Positions 37,811 through 47,340 of a DNA stretch of 64,000 bases are shown in pieces. The notes below the pieces were generated by a model, which saw nothing but the letters and a program-made list of their open reading frames with translations, made no database searches and had not been told where the DNA came from. The position numbers were made by a program, and so were the translations under genes. Positions within the stretch are counted from its first letter, which is position 1. Every line of letters starts with the position of its first letter. The stretch covers positions 620,001-684,000 of the forward strand of contig CAWGEH010000034.1 of NCBI GenBank assembly GCA_963821505.1, read 5' to 3'. This stretch comes from VAZQ01 sp963821505 (GTDB lineage: Bacteria > Pseudomonadota > Alphaproteobacteria > Rhizobiales > Xanthobacteraceae).

Positions 37811-38555
37811 TTGGTCAACGTCCATATCCATCAATTCCAACCCGGCGGCGCAGTGGTGGACGCAGCGGCGCTTGCGCAGTTCCAGCAGCAATGGGGCACT
37901 TACCGCAAGTTGGTCGAAAGCGATTGCCTGGCGCACGGCGAGGTCGGCGGCATTCTTCGCGAAACCTTGAATGACGTTTTCACATCGCCGTTCTGCTTTC
38001 TCGACATCGCCTGCGGCGACGCCAGTACGATGAAGGCTGCGCTGCGCGGAACCCAAGTTCGCCACTATCACGGCATCGACCTGTCGCAAGCGGCCCTCGA
38101 GCTCGCCGCCGCCAATCTCGCCGAGTTGCCATTCGAGATCGATCTCGACCACCGCGATTTCGTGGAAGCCATGATGCGCCGTCCGGAACCCGCCGACATG
38201 GCTTGGTGCGGCCTGTCGATCCATCACCTCTCGACCGAGGACAAGCTGCGCTTGATGAAGGCGATCCGCGGTGCCACGGGTGCGCGCGGGATCTTCCTGT
38301 TCTACGAACCAACGCGCCGGGCCGACGAGGATCGGGCCGCATGGCTCGACCGCTTCATGCGCACGAACAAGCCCTTGTGGGGGGTTTTAACGCCGGCGCG
38401 AATGGGATCAGATCTGGCACCACGTCATCACCTGCGACTTTCCCGAGACCGCGGCGGTCTGGTGCGAGCTCGGCCGCGAGGCGGGCTTCGGCAAGGCGCG
38501 GCAGGTCTTTGTCGATCCGACCGACTTCTTCCGGCTCTTTCGTTTCGAGGGGTGA
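37811..38555 (+). pseudogene. Class I methyltransferase, one-base frameshift near the C-terminus
   Basis: TTG 37811, behind GAGGAGG, opens a frame with SAM motif FCFLDIACGDASTMKAAL and HHLSTEDKLRLMKAIRG. At about residue 195 the frame loses sense. The next frame continues EWDQIWHHVITCDFPETAAV and ends LFRFEG at 38555. Removing C 38399 joins VLTPA to EWDQIW, giving about 247 residues. The intact frame and good codon use on both sides suggest a recent or artefactual shift. Read without correction, the protein would run to 38692 with an unrelated tail. Confidence 0.85.
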
Positions 38556-38743
38556 GCGCTCGCAGAAACGTCGAGGACTGCGCGCGGAAACCCGCGCCAT
38601 CGCCGGGGCAAACGGGGCCGGCGCGCGCGCATGAGATCCCGACAATGGCTCGATTGAGCAATTTCCCGACCCTCCCCATTGAGGTATGCTGACCCGCTGG
38701 CGCAAGTGAGAACACGTGAGGAAGCCGCGGGGGGAACGAACCC

Positions 38744-39719
38744 ATGACAGCATATTTTCGAGGTCGATCAGCTATCACGCTGATAGCGGTGATTTTGCTT
38801 GGGTTGTCCAGCCCCGATGCCTGGTCACAGGCGACGAGAACAATCAAGATTGTGGTGCCCTACACGCCGGGCAGCGGTCCCGACATTCTGTCCCGGTTGA
38901 TGTCAGAGCAGATCGGCGCCGCGCAGGGGCCAACGGTGGTGGTCGAGAATCGCCCGGGCGGCGGCACGGTGATCGGAACCGAGGCGGTCGAGCGTGCCGA
39001 GCCGGATGGCCATACGGTTCTGCTGGTGGCGAACTCCTTCGTCATCAATCCGCCCTTGAAGAGGGCAAACTACGATCCGTCGACCAGTTTCGAGCCCGTC
39101 TGCTATCTCGCGGCGACGCCCATGGTCCTCGTCGTCCTGGGCTCGTCGCCCTACAAGACGCTCGACGATCTCATCACCGCGGCGCGCGCCAAACCAGGCG
39201 AGCTGGCGTTTGCAAGCGGCGGACCCGGCTCCTCGCTCCACATCGCCATCGAGGTGCTCAGGCGTGCGGCGAGCATCAATGTAACTTACGTGCCCTATGG
39301 CGGGACCGCGCCCGCGGTCAATGCGCTGATGGGCAATCATGTGGCGGCGGTCTGGGCCGACTACCCCACGGTCGTGTCGCACCTCAAGTCGGGCACGCTG
39401 CGCGGCCTTGTCACCACTTCTCCGGCGCGGGTCGAGGCGCTTCCTGACGTGCCGACGCTCGGCGAGACCGGGATCAGCAAATACGAGGCGGAAATCTTCT
39501 ACGGCATCGTGGCGCCGGCGAAGACACCGGCCGCCATGCTCAAGCAACTGTCCGGCTGGTTCAGCAACGCCCTCAAGGCCCCCGACATGAAGCCCAGGCT
39601 TGCCCAGCAAGGGCTGTTTCCGGTCGGAATGTGCGGCGCGGAGTTTGGCGCTTACATGCGACCGGCAGGTGGACGAATACAGCCGCATCATTCGCGAGGC
39701 GAATATCACGGTCAAATAG
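38744..39719 (+). pseudogene. Bug/TctC substrate-binding protein, one-base frameshift at the C-terminus
   Basis: A typical Bug protein: signal peptide ending DAWSQA, then IKIVVPYTPGSGPDILSRL, VVVENRPGGGTVIGTEAV, VTYVPYGGTAPAVNALM and DVPTLGETGISKYE. After FGAYMR the frame goes astray; skipping C 39662 restores RQVDEYSRIIREANITVK and a stop at 39719, the normal family ending. Only the last 18 residues are affected, so the uncorrected product (to 39787) might still fold. No TctAB genes are nearby; an exported cupin follows. Confidence 0.85.
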
Positions 39720-39802
39720 CGCTCCGCTGTATCGTCGCAGAGCCGCGCGATCGGCTCTTCGGCGGGCGGACGGGCGCGCTCGGATAAAAAAGGGAGGAAG
39801 CA

Positions 39803-40387
39803 ATGATCCGCAAGGCATCGTGGTCGATCGTCATCATCATGTTGGCCTGCTCCACCGGCACGGCTGCCGACATCCGCCGGGTCGTGACCGGGCTCGACGC
39901 CAACAACAAGGCTGTTGCCATGTTTGACAGCCGCCTGACCCTCAATCCCGGAAAATCCGGCATTCCGTCGGCCAATCTATGGATCACGGATTCGTCGCCG
40001 CCCGGGTTCTCCTTCAAGGACGACAGCGCCACCAAGCCGATCGGTCTGTCGCCGCCGGACAACGGTACGGCTATCCGCGTAGTCGAATTTCCGCCGCTCG
40101 ACCCCGCCGCGGAAGCGAAAATGGATCCCAATTTCATGATGAAGGTGGTCGGCGATCACGCGCCGGCCAGGGGTCTTCCCGTGAAGCATCCGCTGATGCA
40201 CCGCACGCGGACCGTCGACTACGCCGTCATCATGTCCGGCGAGATCGACATGATGCTCGACGACGCCGTGGTGCACGTCAAAGCGGGCGATGTCGTCATC
40301 CAGCAGGCGACCAATCATGCCTGGATCAATCGCGGCACGCAGCCGTGCCGCGTTTTGTTCGTGCTGATGGACTCCAAGCAGCCCTGA
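39803..40387 (+). CDS. Exported cupin-domain protein
   Basis: A 194-residue protein with signal peptide (MIRKASWSIVIIMLACSTGTAA). The cupin fold is seen in the second half: VDYAVIMSGEIDMMLDDAVVHVKAGDVVIQQ and then NHAWINRG, with His in both motif regions. A GGGAGGA site precedes ATG 39803. It follows a Bug binding protein on the same strand and may act on the same ligand in the periplasm. The function is unknown. Confidence 0.85.
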   Translation: MIRKASWSIVIIMLACSTGTAADIRRVVTGLDANNKAVAMFDSRLTLNPGKSGIPSANLWITDSSPPGFSFKDDSATKPIGLSPPDNGTAIRVVEFPPLDPAAEAKMDPNFMMKVVGDHAPARGLPVKHPLMHRTRTVDYAVIMSGEIDMMLDDAVVHVKAGDVVIQQATNHAWINRGTQPCRVLFVLMDSKQP

Positions 40388-40515
40388 TGGCAGCGGCCGG
40401 CGCATCTGCAATTGCGCCGCTTGTTCCAACGAACGGCACGACAGCCCGAGTCTTCGAGTTGCGGTTCTGTGGTCCGGCAGCGAGGTGACACGCCTCGCTG
40501 GCGCATCCCGCGAGC

Positions 40516-41493
40516 TTATTCCGCCGTTGCGCCCGCAAGCTTGACGAGCCCCGCCCACGTCGGCAGCTCGCTCTGCATGAAAGCGGCGAAATCCTGTGGC
40601 GTGCCGACCTTGGCAATTGCGCTGAACCGCGCCAGGTTCTCCTTCATCTCCGCCGACTGCAGGCCTGCGTTGATGGCGTGATTGAGGGTCTTGATCACAT
40701 CGGGCGGCGTGCCGGCCGGCGCGACCACGCCAGTCCAGGCATCGTGGGTAAAATCGGGAAATCCGCTTTCGACCAGCGTCGGCACCTGCGGCAGTGCCGG
40801 CCATCGTTCTGCGCGCGCAATGCCCAGCGCCCGCACCTTGCCCTCCTTGATGAGCGGATAGAGTCCAAGCAGGCCATCGATGGTGAAATGGGTCTGCCCG
40901 GCCAGGAGATCGGTGATGGATGCCGCCGAGCCCTTGTACGGAATGTAGGTGACATCGATGCCGGCCTTGGCTTTGAGCAGCGTGCTCAAGAGATGCGGCG
41001 GCGTGCCCAGCCCGGCGCCATAGTTGAGCTTGCCCGGATTGGCCTTGGCGTATGCGACGAATTCCTGCACGGTTCTTGCCGGCACGGACGGCGATACCAC
41101 GAATACGTGCGGCAGCAACGAGACCGAAGCCACCGGGACGAACAATTTGAGTGGATCGATGTTGAGCTTCGCGTAAAGCGCGGGCGCGACGGCAAGCGAG
41201 CCGGATGATCCGAACAGCAGAGTGTAGCCGTCCGGGTCGGCGGCGGCAGCAGCCTTTGTGCCGAGCGTGGAGCCGGCACCGGGCCGATTCTCGACCACGA
41301 CCTCCTGTCCGAGCCTAGTCGACAATTCGTGTGCGACCAGCCGGCCCATGGTGTCGATCGGGCCGCCCGGTGGAAACGGCACGATCATCTTGATCACACG
41401 ATTGGGATAATCTTGCGCCGCGCCAGCGCCGGCCACGAACAGGCCAGCGCCGGCGGCGAGCAGCAACCCGAGAACAATCCGCCTCGTCACCAT
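40516..41493 (-). CDS. Bug/TctC-like substrate-binding protein
   Basis: A 325-residue exported protein, the intact classical form of the family. The signal peptide ends AGAGAAQD; the mature motifs are NRVIKMIVPFPPGGPIDTMGR, VVVENRPGAGSTLGTKAAA, VTYIPYKGSAASITDLLAGQ and LPQVPTLVESGFPDF. These receptors bind carboxylates or other small organic ligands and often work with TctAB importers encoded elsewhere, or act in sensing. It stands alone, convergent with the cupin gene. Confidence 0.92.
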   Translation of the reverse strand: MVTRRIVLGLLLAAGAGLFVAGAGAAQDYPNRVIKMIVPFPPGGPIDTMGRLVAHELSTRLGQEVVVENRPGAGSTLGTKAAAAADPDGYTLLFGSSGSLAVAPALYAKLNIDPLKLFVPVASVSLLPHVFVVSPSVPARTVQEFVAYAKANPGKLNYGAGLGTPPHLLSTLLKAKAGIDVTYIPYKGSAASITDLLAGQTHFTIDGLLGLYPLIKEGKVRALGIARAERWPALPQVPTLVESGFPDFTHDAWTGVVAPAGTPPDVIKTLNHAINAGLQSAEMKENLARFSAIAKVGTPQDFAAFMQSELPTWAGLVKLAGATAE

Positions 41494-41957
41494 CGTTCTC
41501 CGTCAGGTCACGCGCCTTCGTTTCCTTGCGGCCGGTCGACCGCACGCGGTCCGCACCCGGCAGGTTCCGTGATTTTCAAGAAAAGATCAAACAAAACGGT
41601 GAGGGGGGAGGAGCTTTGTCGACCGGCCCACCCCCCCCCATGACCACTGAAAACAGATCGGAATAGAGCCAACGGTGGGGTTGCCCCGGCAACTGCCCGG
41701 CAGTGAACCTGCTTCGGAACGTGAAAAATCGAAGGGACGCGTATTCTCTTCGGACGTCGTCGAGTTTCACGTCGTCGACCACCGGCCGGTGAGAGCCGCC
41801 TTCGTAAAGAATTGAGGGTTCCCACCTGCGGTGAAGAAACCGTTTCGACGCTGGAGTGGGCTCCTTCGCCCGTCGATCCGACGCTGCAAATGGACTTGCG
41901 GAAACGAGGGAAATGGGCGGAGGATGGCGCTTGCACCAACATCTAGGGAGGTTTCCC
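41494..41957. other. Divergent intergenic region, no gene seen
   Basis: The 464 bases between the Bug gene and the exported Ala-rich protein must hold both promoters. I see no convincing coding frame. Notable features are a run of nine C at 41631-41639 and a run of six G near 41603. Confidence 0.6.
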
Positions 41958-42425
41958 ATGACGATCAATCCCACTGCGATTTGCGCAAGCTTGATCGCGC
42001 TCGTCGGTACGATGATTGTCGCTTCGGGCCAACCGGCCCAGGCGCTGACGATGAAGGAGTGCGGCGCCAAGTACCAGGCCGCCAAATCGGCGGGCACCCT
42101 CAACGGACAGAAATGGAGCGATTTCCGCAAGACCCAATGCGGTGCCGATGCGGCCGCTGCCGCCCCCGCCGCGGCTCCTCCGGCCGCGAGCCCTGCTGCC
42201 GCCACCCCCGCCGCAGCGCCAGCGGCGACGAAGGCGACTGGAAATGCGGTGTTTCCCACGGCGGTCTCCCCGAAATATTCGAGCGAGTCGGCCGGAAAGG
42301 CGCGGATGCATACTTGTCTTGATCAATACAACGCCAACAAGGCGAGCAATGGCAACGGCGGTCTGAAATGGATCCAGAAGGGTGGCGGTTATTACAGCGA
42401 GTGCAACAAGCAGCTGAAAGGCTGA
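41958..42425 (+). CDS. Exported Ala/Pro-rich protein of unknown function
   Basis: A 155-residue protein. ATG 41958 follows GGGAGG and gives a signal peptide ending GQPAQA. The mature part has two Cys-containing modules: MKECGAKYQAAKSAGTLNGQ with WSDFRKTQCGAD, and CLDQYNANKASNGNGGLKW with YYSEC. An Ala/Pro linker of about 40 residues separates them. The two modules look like repeats of one another (K/Q-Y-x-A-x-K..NG..KW). A periplasmic location is likely. Function unknown; similar modules occur in rhizobial hypothetical proteins. Confidence 0.75.
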   Translation: MTINPTAICASLIALVGTMIVASGQPAQALTMKECGAKYQAAKSAGTLNGQKWSDFRKTQCGADAAAAAPAAAPPAASPAAATPAAAPAATKATGNAVFPTAVSPKYSSESAGKARMHTCLDQYNANKASNGNGGLKWIQKGGGYYSECNKQLKG

Positions 42426-42761
42426 GCTGACCTGATCGTGGAGCGCTGAGCGTGAGCGAGGCCGCGATTTCGATCGCGGTCGCGCCACATGTGGACTGCG
42501 ACTCGCGCGGACCAGACGAGGGGACGCTTACAGATTACATCCGCGCGATTCTGGGACACCGAGACCGCGCGTCAGCGCCAGCCTCGAAATCGTCAACTTG
42601 CTAAAGGTTCTTGGCCGGTTGCAGCCTTCACCCCTGGGTCATCCGCTCCTACCAACCCACCGTGGTCCCGCGTCGATCGAGTGGCATGCAAGGGACTTCG
42701 CGCGCTATGGCTCGGCGGCGCAAAATGTAGCGCCGACGCTTTTGAAGGAAGGAGAGAGAGA
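42426..42761. other. Intergenic region before psiF
   Basis: The 336 bases contain the hairpin at 42462-42479 and a purine-rich ribosome site (GAAGGAAGGAGAGAGAG) just before psiF. No other gene is seen. Confidence 0.6.
42462..42479. terminator. UUCG-capped hairpin, possible terminator
   Basis: The arms CCGCGAT and ATCGCGG enclose a TTCG tetraloop, 36 bases after the stop of the Ala-rich protein gene. No T-run follows, so it could be a Rho-associated or mRNA-stabilising hairpin rather than an intrinsic terminator. Confidence 0.45.
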
Positions 42762-43007
42762 ATGAAACGGATTTTGCTTGCTGCATTGGTGCTGTCCCTG
42801 AACGTCGCCTTTGCATCGGCGCAGGAAACCTGCGCGAGCAAAGCCGTGAGCAGCGCTGGCAAGCCGCTTGCGGGCGCCGCCAAAGCCAGCTTCCTAAAGA
42901 AATGCAAGAGGGACGCCTGCCAAATCAAAGCCGTAGGCAAGAACGGCAAGCCGCTAGCTGGCGCTGCGAAGAAAAGCTTCATGCAAAAGTGCGAGCGGGA
43001 GGCGTAG
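42762..43007 (+). CDS. PsiF-repeat exported protein
   Basis: An 81-residue protein with a signal peptide (MKRILLAALVLSLNVAFASA) and two tandem PsiF repeats, each of the form C..KAV...GKPLAGAAK.SF..KC.R. The family is named after the phosphate-starvation-inducible PsiF of E. coli; its biochemical role is not known. A strong ribosome site precedes ATG 42762. It sits in a run of small exported proteins. Confidence 0.9.
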   Translation: MKRILLAALVLSLNVAFASAQETCASKAVSSAGKPLAGAAKASFLKKCKRDACQIKAVGKNGKPLAGAAKKSFMQKCEREA

Positions 43008-43040
43008 CCGGCGGCCGCCCATTGGGAACCTCTACCCGTC

Positions 43041-43477
43041 TCATACCATTCGTGACGCTTCCTCCTCGGTCGGCAACCGCCCGTGCGGCGTAAGCTCATC
43101 AACGAAAGCCGGAAGGTATTGGCGCAGTCCGGAGAGCAGATCGTCGCGCCCCATGCCGGTCTGCCGGCTCAGCGCGTCGAGCGTATCGCTCCCGAGCGCG
43201 CCGGCCAGATCGTTGGGCGCAATTCCTGGTTCGGGCCGGTGCCGACCCAGGATTGCGCAGCGCGGCCGTGTCCGCGCTCTTCAAATCCTTTGATCAAGTT
43301 GTCGAGGCCGCCACTCAGCACGCTTCCGGCTGCGGCGCCGCCGAGCAGACCGCCCAATCCGCCTGGGAACATGTCGCTCAGGCTACCGCCGGGTCTGGCG
43401 CCGGGGGGTGTGCCAGCCGGCCCGGCTCGTAGAGTATCCACTTTACGTAGACAGGGACGGAAGAGCAGACGATCCAA
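43041..43477 (-). pseudogene. YidB/DUF937-family protein, frameshifted
   Basis: On the minus strand the first part reads GGLGGLLGGAAAGSVLSGGL, then GHGRAAQSWVGTGPNQE. The next frame continues IAPNDLAGALGSDTLDALSR and RDDLLSGLRQYLPAFVDEL, ending at 43041. Adding one A in GAATT (complement of about 43221-43225) would restore GPNQEIAPNDLAG. This is the DUF937/YidB family. The usual Met-start region is not clear upstream of GGSLSDMF, so the N-terminus may also be damaged. Confidence 0.8.
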
Positions 43478-43523
43478 ACCGTCCCTAAGTGCCGATGGGA
43501 GACGTTTCAGGTCTCAGGCGGCT

Positions 43524-43627
43524 AGCGCATGTTCCGGAAAAGTGGGAACCGGTTTTCCGAATAGAACATGCGCAAAATCGACAAATCTAGAGCGCATCAC
43601 GATTCGATCCAATCGGGATGCGCTCTA
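43524..43627. repeat. Two-hairpin dispersed repeat, copy 2
   Basis: Same structure as the copy at 31561: GCGCATGTTC..GAACATGCGC with a nested stem, then TAGAGCGCATC..GATGCGCTCTA. It differs from the other copies by a few bases, mostly in the spacer between the stems. It lies between the YidB-like pseudogene and the convergent end of an amidohydrolase gene. Confidence 0.88.
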
Positions 43628-43688
43628 AGTAGCGATTGAGTATGCGTCGACGGGAAGGGCGCCGTCACTCGACTAGAGTCGTTCGTTT

Positions 43689-45497
43689 TCAGCGACTGGT
43701 GCTCACCGGGAAAGGTTTGCCGCCCATGACAGTCCCAAGCACCTTGATGTCCTTCAACTCATCGGGCGAGGTGACTTCGAGCGGATTGCGGTCAAGAATG
43801 GTGAAATCGGCGAGCTTGCCCGCTTTGATCGAGCCTTTCTTGTCGTCTTGTCCAAGCAGGTAGGCGGCACCGAGAGTCACCGCGTGCAACGCCTGCGGAA
43901 CGGAAATGCGCTCACCCTCGCCGAGCACCCGCCCCGACATGGTCTTGCGTACCGTCGCCGTCCACATCGAAAACAGCGGGTTTACCGGCGTAACGGACGC
44001 GTCCGAATGCAGGCTGAAGGGAACTCCCATGCGCTGCGCGCTTCCCGCAGGGTTCATATCCCTCGCCCGATCCGGTCCGACAAACGTCGAGTAGTGCAGG
44101 TCGCCCCAGAAGTAGATGTGGTTCGTGAACAGGTTCGTCGCGACGCCAAGCTCTTTCATTTTGACAAGCTGGGCCTGCGTCACAAACTGATTGTGCTCCA
44201 GCCGGTGCCGGGTCGCCAGCCGCGGATACTGCCGCTGCGCCGCAGCCAGCGCCTGCAGCGCCATTTCAGTGGCCTGGTCGGCGTTCGTGTGGATCACCGC
44301 CTGGAAGCCGCGTTTGTGCACTTCGAGGACCCATTTGCTCAGCTCCTCTTGCGAAATGTTCGCGACCCCATTGGCGAATGTCTTGTAGTAGTTGGGCCAC
44401 TGAAACAGTCCGGTGTAGCCCTGGATCGATCCATCGACGATGAACTTGACGCCGCCGAAGCTGAGGCGATCGGTATCGTATTTGTGCAGTTCGGCGAGGT
44501 AATCGAGCCCGCCCTTGTCCGCGATTGCTCCCTTCTGAAATATGCTGATGAGCGGATTGAGGACGACACGTACGGGAAAGTCGGGGTCCGCGGCAGCCGT
44601 CTGATAGGCTTTGTAGCCTCCCGGAATGGTGCCGAAGGACAGATCGGCGATCGTCGTCACTCCGACGCGATGCGCGAGCTCGCCGGCATCGCGCGTGGCC
44701 TTCAGCAAGAACTCGGAATCGAGTGACGGTAGCTTCGCGACGAAAGCAAAGGCCGCCTCAACCTCCTCGATCTCGCCGGTCGGCTTGCCGTCCTTCTTGA
44801 CGATCCCGACGATACCGGTGTCGTCGGCTATTCCGGCAATCTCGAACGCCTTGCTATTTGCATAATAGATATGCATCGAAAGGTTTTCGATAAAGATCGG
44901 ATGACCATTTGAAATCGGATCGAGGTCGGCGCGGGTGAGCGGCGCGTTGCCATAGAACTCCGGCTGATAACCCCAGGCGACCAACCATCTTCCATCAGCC
45001 GGTATCTTGGCGGCGGCATCGCGGAGCCGTTCGATGACCGCCTGCTTGGTCTCCAGTCCCTTAGTCGGTGTCCCGTCGGGTGCGGTCCGGTCGAACCGGC
45101 CCACATACACGCCCTGCCAAAGTACGCCGGTAATTTGCGGATGCATGTGCGCTTCGATGAAGCCTGGAAGGATCACCGCATTTTCAAAACGCCGGTCGAT
45201 CTCGAATTCCTCGTTGGTGATCCAGCCGCGGACTTCGTCCAGTGTCCCCACACCGAGGATATTGCCATTCATCACCGCCACGGCCGCCGCGGAGGGCGTG
45301 CCCGGATCGAGCGTCACGATCGTCTTCGCCGTGTAGATGGTAATCTTCCGCGCCAACGCATCCGCCGGTGGCGGGGAGCTCGTGGGAACGAGCGCATCGA
45401 TGCCGCGCGGAACGCGTGCAAGCTCGTTATGGGCAGCTGCCAAAATTGGTGCCGTCACGAAAGCCGTGACGAGGAAAAATCGGAATATCATTTGCAT
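43689..45497 (-). CDS. Exported amidohydrolase (YtcJ/Amidohydro_3-like)
   Basis: A 602-residue protein with a signal peptide (FRFFLVTAFVTAPILAAAHN). The metal site starts at LPGFIEAHMHPQ; further family features are FIVDGSIQGYTGLFQ, AVIHTNADQATEMALQAL, HRLEHNQFVTQAQLVKM, FSLHSDASVTPVNPL and GSIKAGKLADFTILDRNPLE. Such enzymes hydrolyse amide or ester bonds in varied small molecules. It lies directly downstream of the leader-bearing decarboxylase-like gene at 45682 on the same strand, suggesting joint action in the periplasm. Confidence 0.9.
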   Translation of the reverse strand: MQMIFRFFLVTAFVTAPILAAAHNELARVPRGIDALVPTSSPPPADALARKITIYTAKTIVTLDPGTPSAAAVAVMNGNILGVGTLDEVRGWITNEEFEIDRRFENAVILPGFIEAHMHPQITGVLWQGVYVGRFDRTAPDGTPTKGLETKQAVIERLRDAAAKIPADGRWLVAWGYQPEFYGNAPLTRADLDPISNGHPIFIENLSMHIYYANSKAFEIAGIADDTGIVGIVKKDGKPTGEIEEVEAAFAFVAKLPSLDSEFLLKATRDAGELAHRVGVTTIADLSFGTIPGGYKAYQTAAADPDFPVRVVLNPLISIFQKGAIADKGGLDYLAELHKYDTDRLSFGGVKFIVDGSIQGYTGLFQWPNYYKTFANGVANISQEELSKWVLEVHKRGFQAVIHTNADQATEMALQALAAAQRQYPRLATRHRLEHNQFVTQAQLVKMKELGVATNLFTNHIYFWGDLHYSTFVGPDRARDMNPAGSAQRMGVPFSLHSDASVTPVNPLFSMWTATVRKTMSGRVLGEGERISVPQALHAVTLGAAYLLGQDDKKGSIKAGKLADFTILDRNPLEVTSPDELKDIKVLGTVMGGKPFPVSTSR

Positions 45498-45681
45498 GTG
45501 CTGCTCCGTGAGCCTCGACCGGGGTTCCCGGCGTTCAGAACCGACGTGAATGTTCGCGCTTTTCCGGCCTTCTCGTCGCGAAGGCGAGGCTCAGGCGGGC
45601 CGCAAAGCCCCGAACTGCAGCCCGGCAAGACAAGGACGGTCGTGTACCGGCCACTTTTGGTCAGGCGGAACATGGTCCGCG

Positions 45682-46804
45682 TTAAAGTCGAAGGATCCGC
45701 TCGGCGTTGCCGCGGCAGACCTTGGCACGCACCGCCTCGCTGATCGGCGCAGAATTCGATGAAGGCCGCGGCAGTTTGCGAGTCCTCGTAGGGATAGTCG
45801 ACGGAAAACATCACGCTGTCCTCGCCGAGCGCCGCGATGGCGTCGGCCAGCGAGTTCGGGTCGCAGACGCCCGATGTGGTGATGACGAAGTGGCGCTTGA
45901 TGATGGCGGAAGGGAGCGCGTCCGGCGCGAGTTCCTTGCCGAGCTCCAATTGCCATCGGCTGTCGAAGCGCCAAAGCAGGTACGGCAGCGTCTCGCCCAT
46001 GTGGCCGAGAATGATTTTCAGCTTCGGAAAGCGCTTGAACGTGCCGGCGAAGACGAGCCGCAGCGCATGCGCCCCGGTATCGGCCGTCCAGCCCCAGATC
46101 GGCCCGTCCAACTCCGGGTGGCCGGCAAACATTGCGGGACGATCGGGGAGCTCGCCGGGATGGAGGTAGACCGGAACATCCAGGTCCTGCACGCGCTCCC
46201 AAAACGGGAGGTACATGTCCTCGTCGAGATAGTGCCCGTTGGTCTGGCCGTTGATGAGGGCGCCCTTGAATCCAAGCTCTTTGACGGCGCGCTGCAGTTC
46301 CGCCGCGGCGGCGGCGCCTTCCTGCGTCGGAAGATGGGCAAAGCCCGCATATCGCCGCGGCCGCTTCTGCACTTCGCGCGCCAGCAGGTCGTTGGCGTCG
46401 CGCGCCAGGCGGATCGCGGTCTTTGTATCCTTTTCCCCCTGGACGCCGGGGGTAGTGACCGAGAGTACGGCGAGATCGATGCCGGCCTTGTCCATTGTCT
46501 CCAGCCGCAGCTGATCGAAGTCGATGAGGCGACGATCGATGTCGGCGAACAGCTTGTCGCTCTGGGTCGGCTTGGCAACAAATTTCTTGGCCAGTTCCGG
46601 CGTCGTGAAGTGCTCCTCGAGCGCAATCTTGCGGGTTGTTGCCGCGGCCTTCGCTTCCTCGCCGAGCACCTGAGACATGCCGAGCACCTGGGCCGCGGCA
46701 ATTGCTGTGCCCATCTTCATGATGTCGCGCCGGCTGAAGCCGAGCGGGTGCGGGCGTACGGCGTCTTTCGTGCTGCAAAGCACGTCGTTCTCCAATGATT
46801 TCAT
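45682..46804 (-). pseudogene. Tat-leader gamma-resorcylate-decarboxylase-like protein, one-base frameshift
   Basis: The N-terminal 45 residues hold FSRRDIMKMGTAIAAAQVLG, a twin-arginine-type leader, before the domain start RKIALEEHFTTPELAKKF. The core has VYLHPGELPDRP, LKIILGHMGETLPYLLWRFD and VMFSVDYPYEDSQTAAAFIEF. After that the frame shifts; skipping the base at 45751 gives APISEAVRAKVCRGNAERIL and a stop at 45682, the normal family ending. Uncorrected, translation would run into the next gene to 45488. It is a paralogue of the gene at 11655, but apparently exported, which is unusual for the family. Confidence 0.85.
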
Positions 46805-47340
46805 TTCGTCCCCCGGTGGGTCGGGGCGCCGCCGGCAGGCTAAAAAGGGCCGCGCGTCAGGGCAATGACACCACCAGTTTCAGTCAATCCGGCGGGACTT
46901 CTGCTGTCAATCGTGGTTTCGGTCGTTCTCGCTACGCTTCTGGTATTCATGAAAACCGCTTGTCTCGCATTGCCGTGCGATCTGAAATCGGGAGCAATGT
47001 TACTCGCTGATCGTGGATGACGCGGATTGGATCTGAACCCTTGTCAGCCGGCACGGTGCGTGGGCGAACATTCGCCGGGACGGAATTGGAAGGAGACGAT
47101 CTGCTTCAGCCGCCAACTTTAGCGCGCCGGTAATCTGAGAGGTTCTTGACAAAATTCAGCAATGTCGGCCGATCGCACCGCGCTAACAATCTGCAGCCGA
47201 CTACTTGGCCTTCATCCAACTTGCGTCGATCAGGCTATGGCTGCGCGCTAATCAATCCACACCGTCGTTCGTTCCCTGCATCCCCATCGCATGTGTCCCG
47301 CGACAATCGCGGCGGGGCAACGAAAGAGAATGTGCGCGGA
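46805..47340. other. Intergenic stretch, no gene seen
   Basis: The 536 bases upstream of the Tat-leader gene and downstream of the MetA-type gene are less GC-rich than their surroundings. I see no conserved frame on either strand. A GAAGGAGA near 47090 resembles a ribosome site but no convincing gene follows it. Confidence 0.55.
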
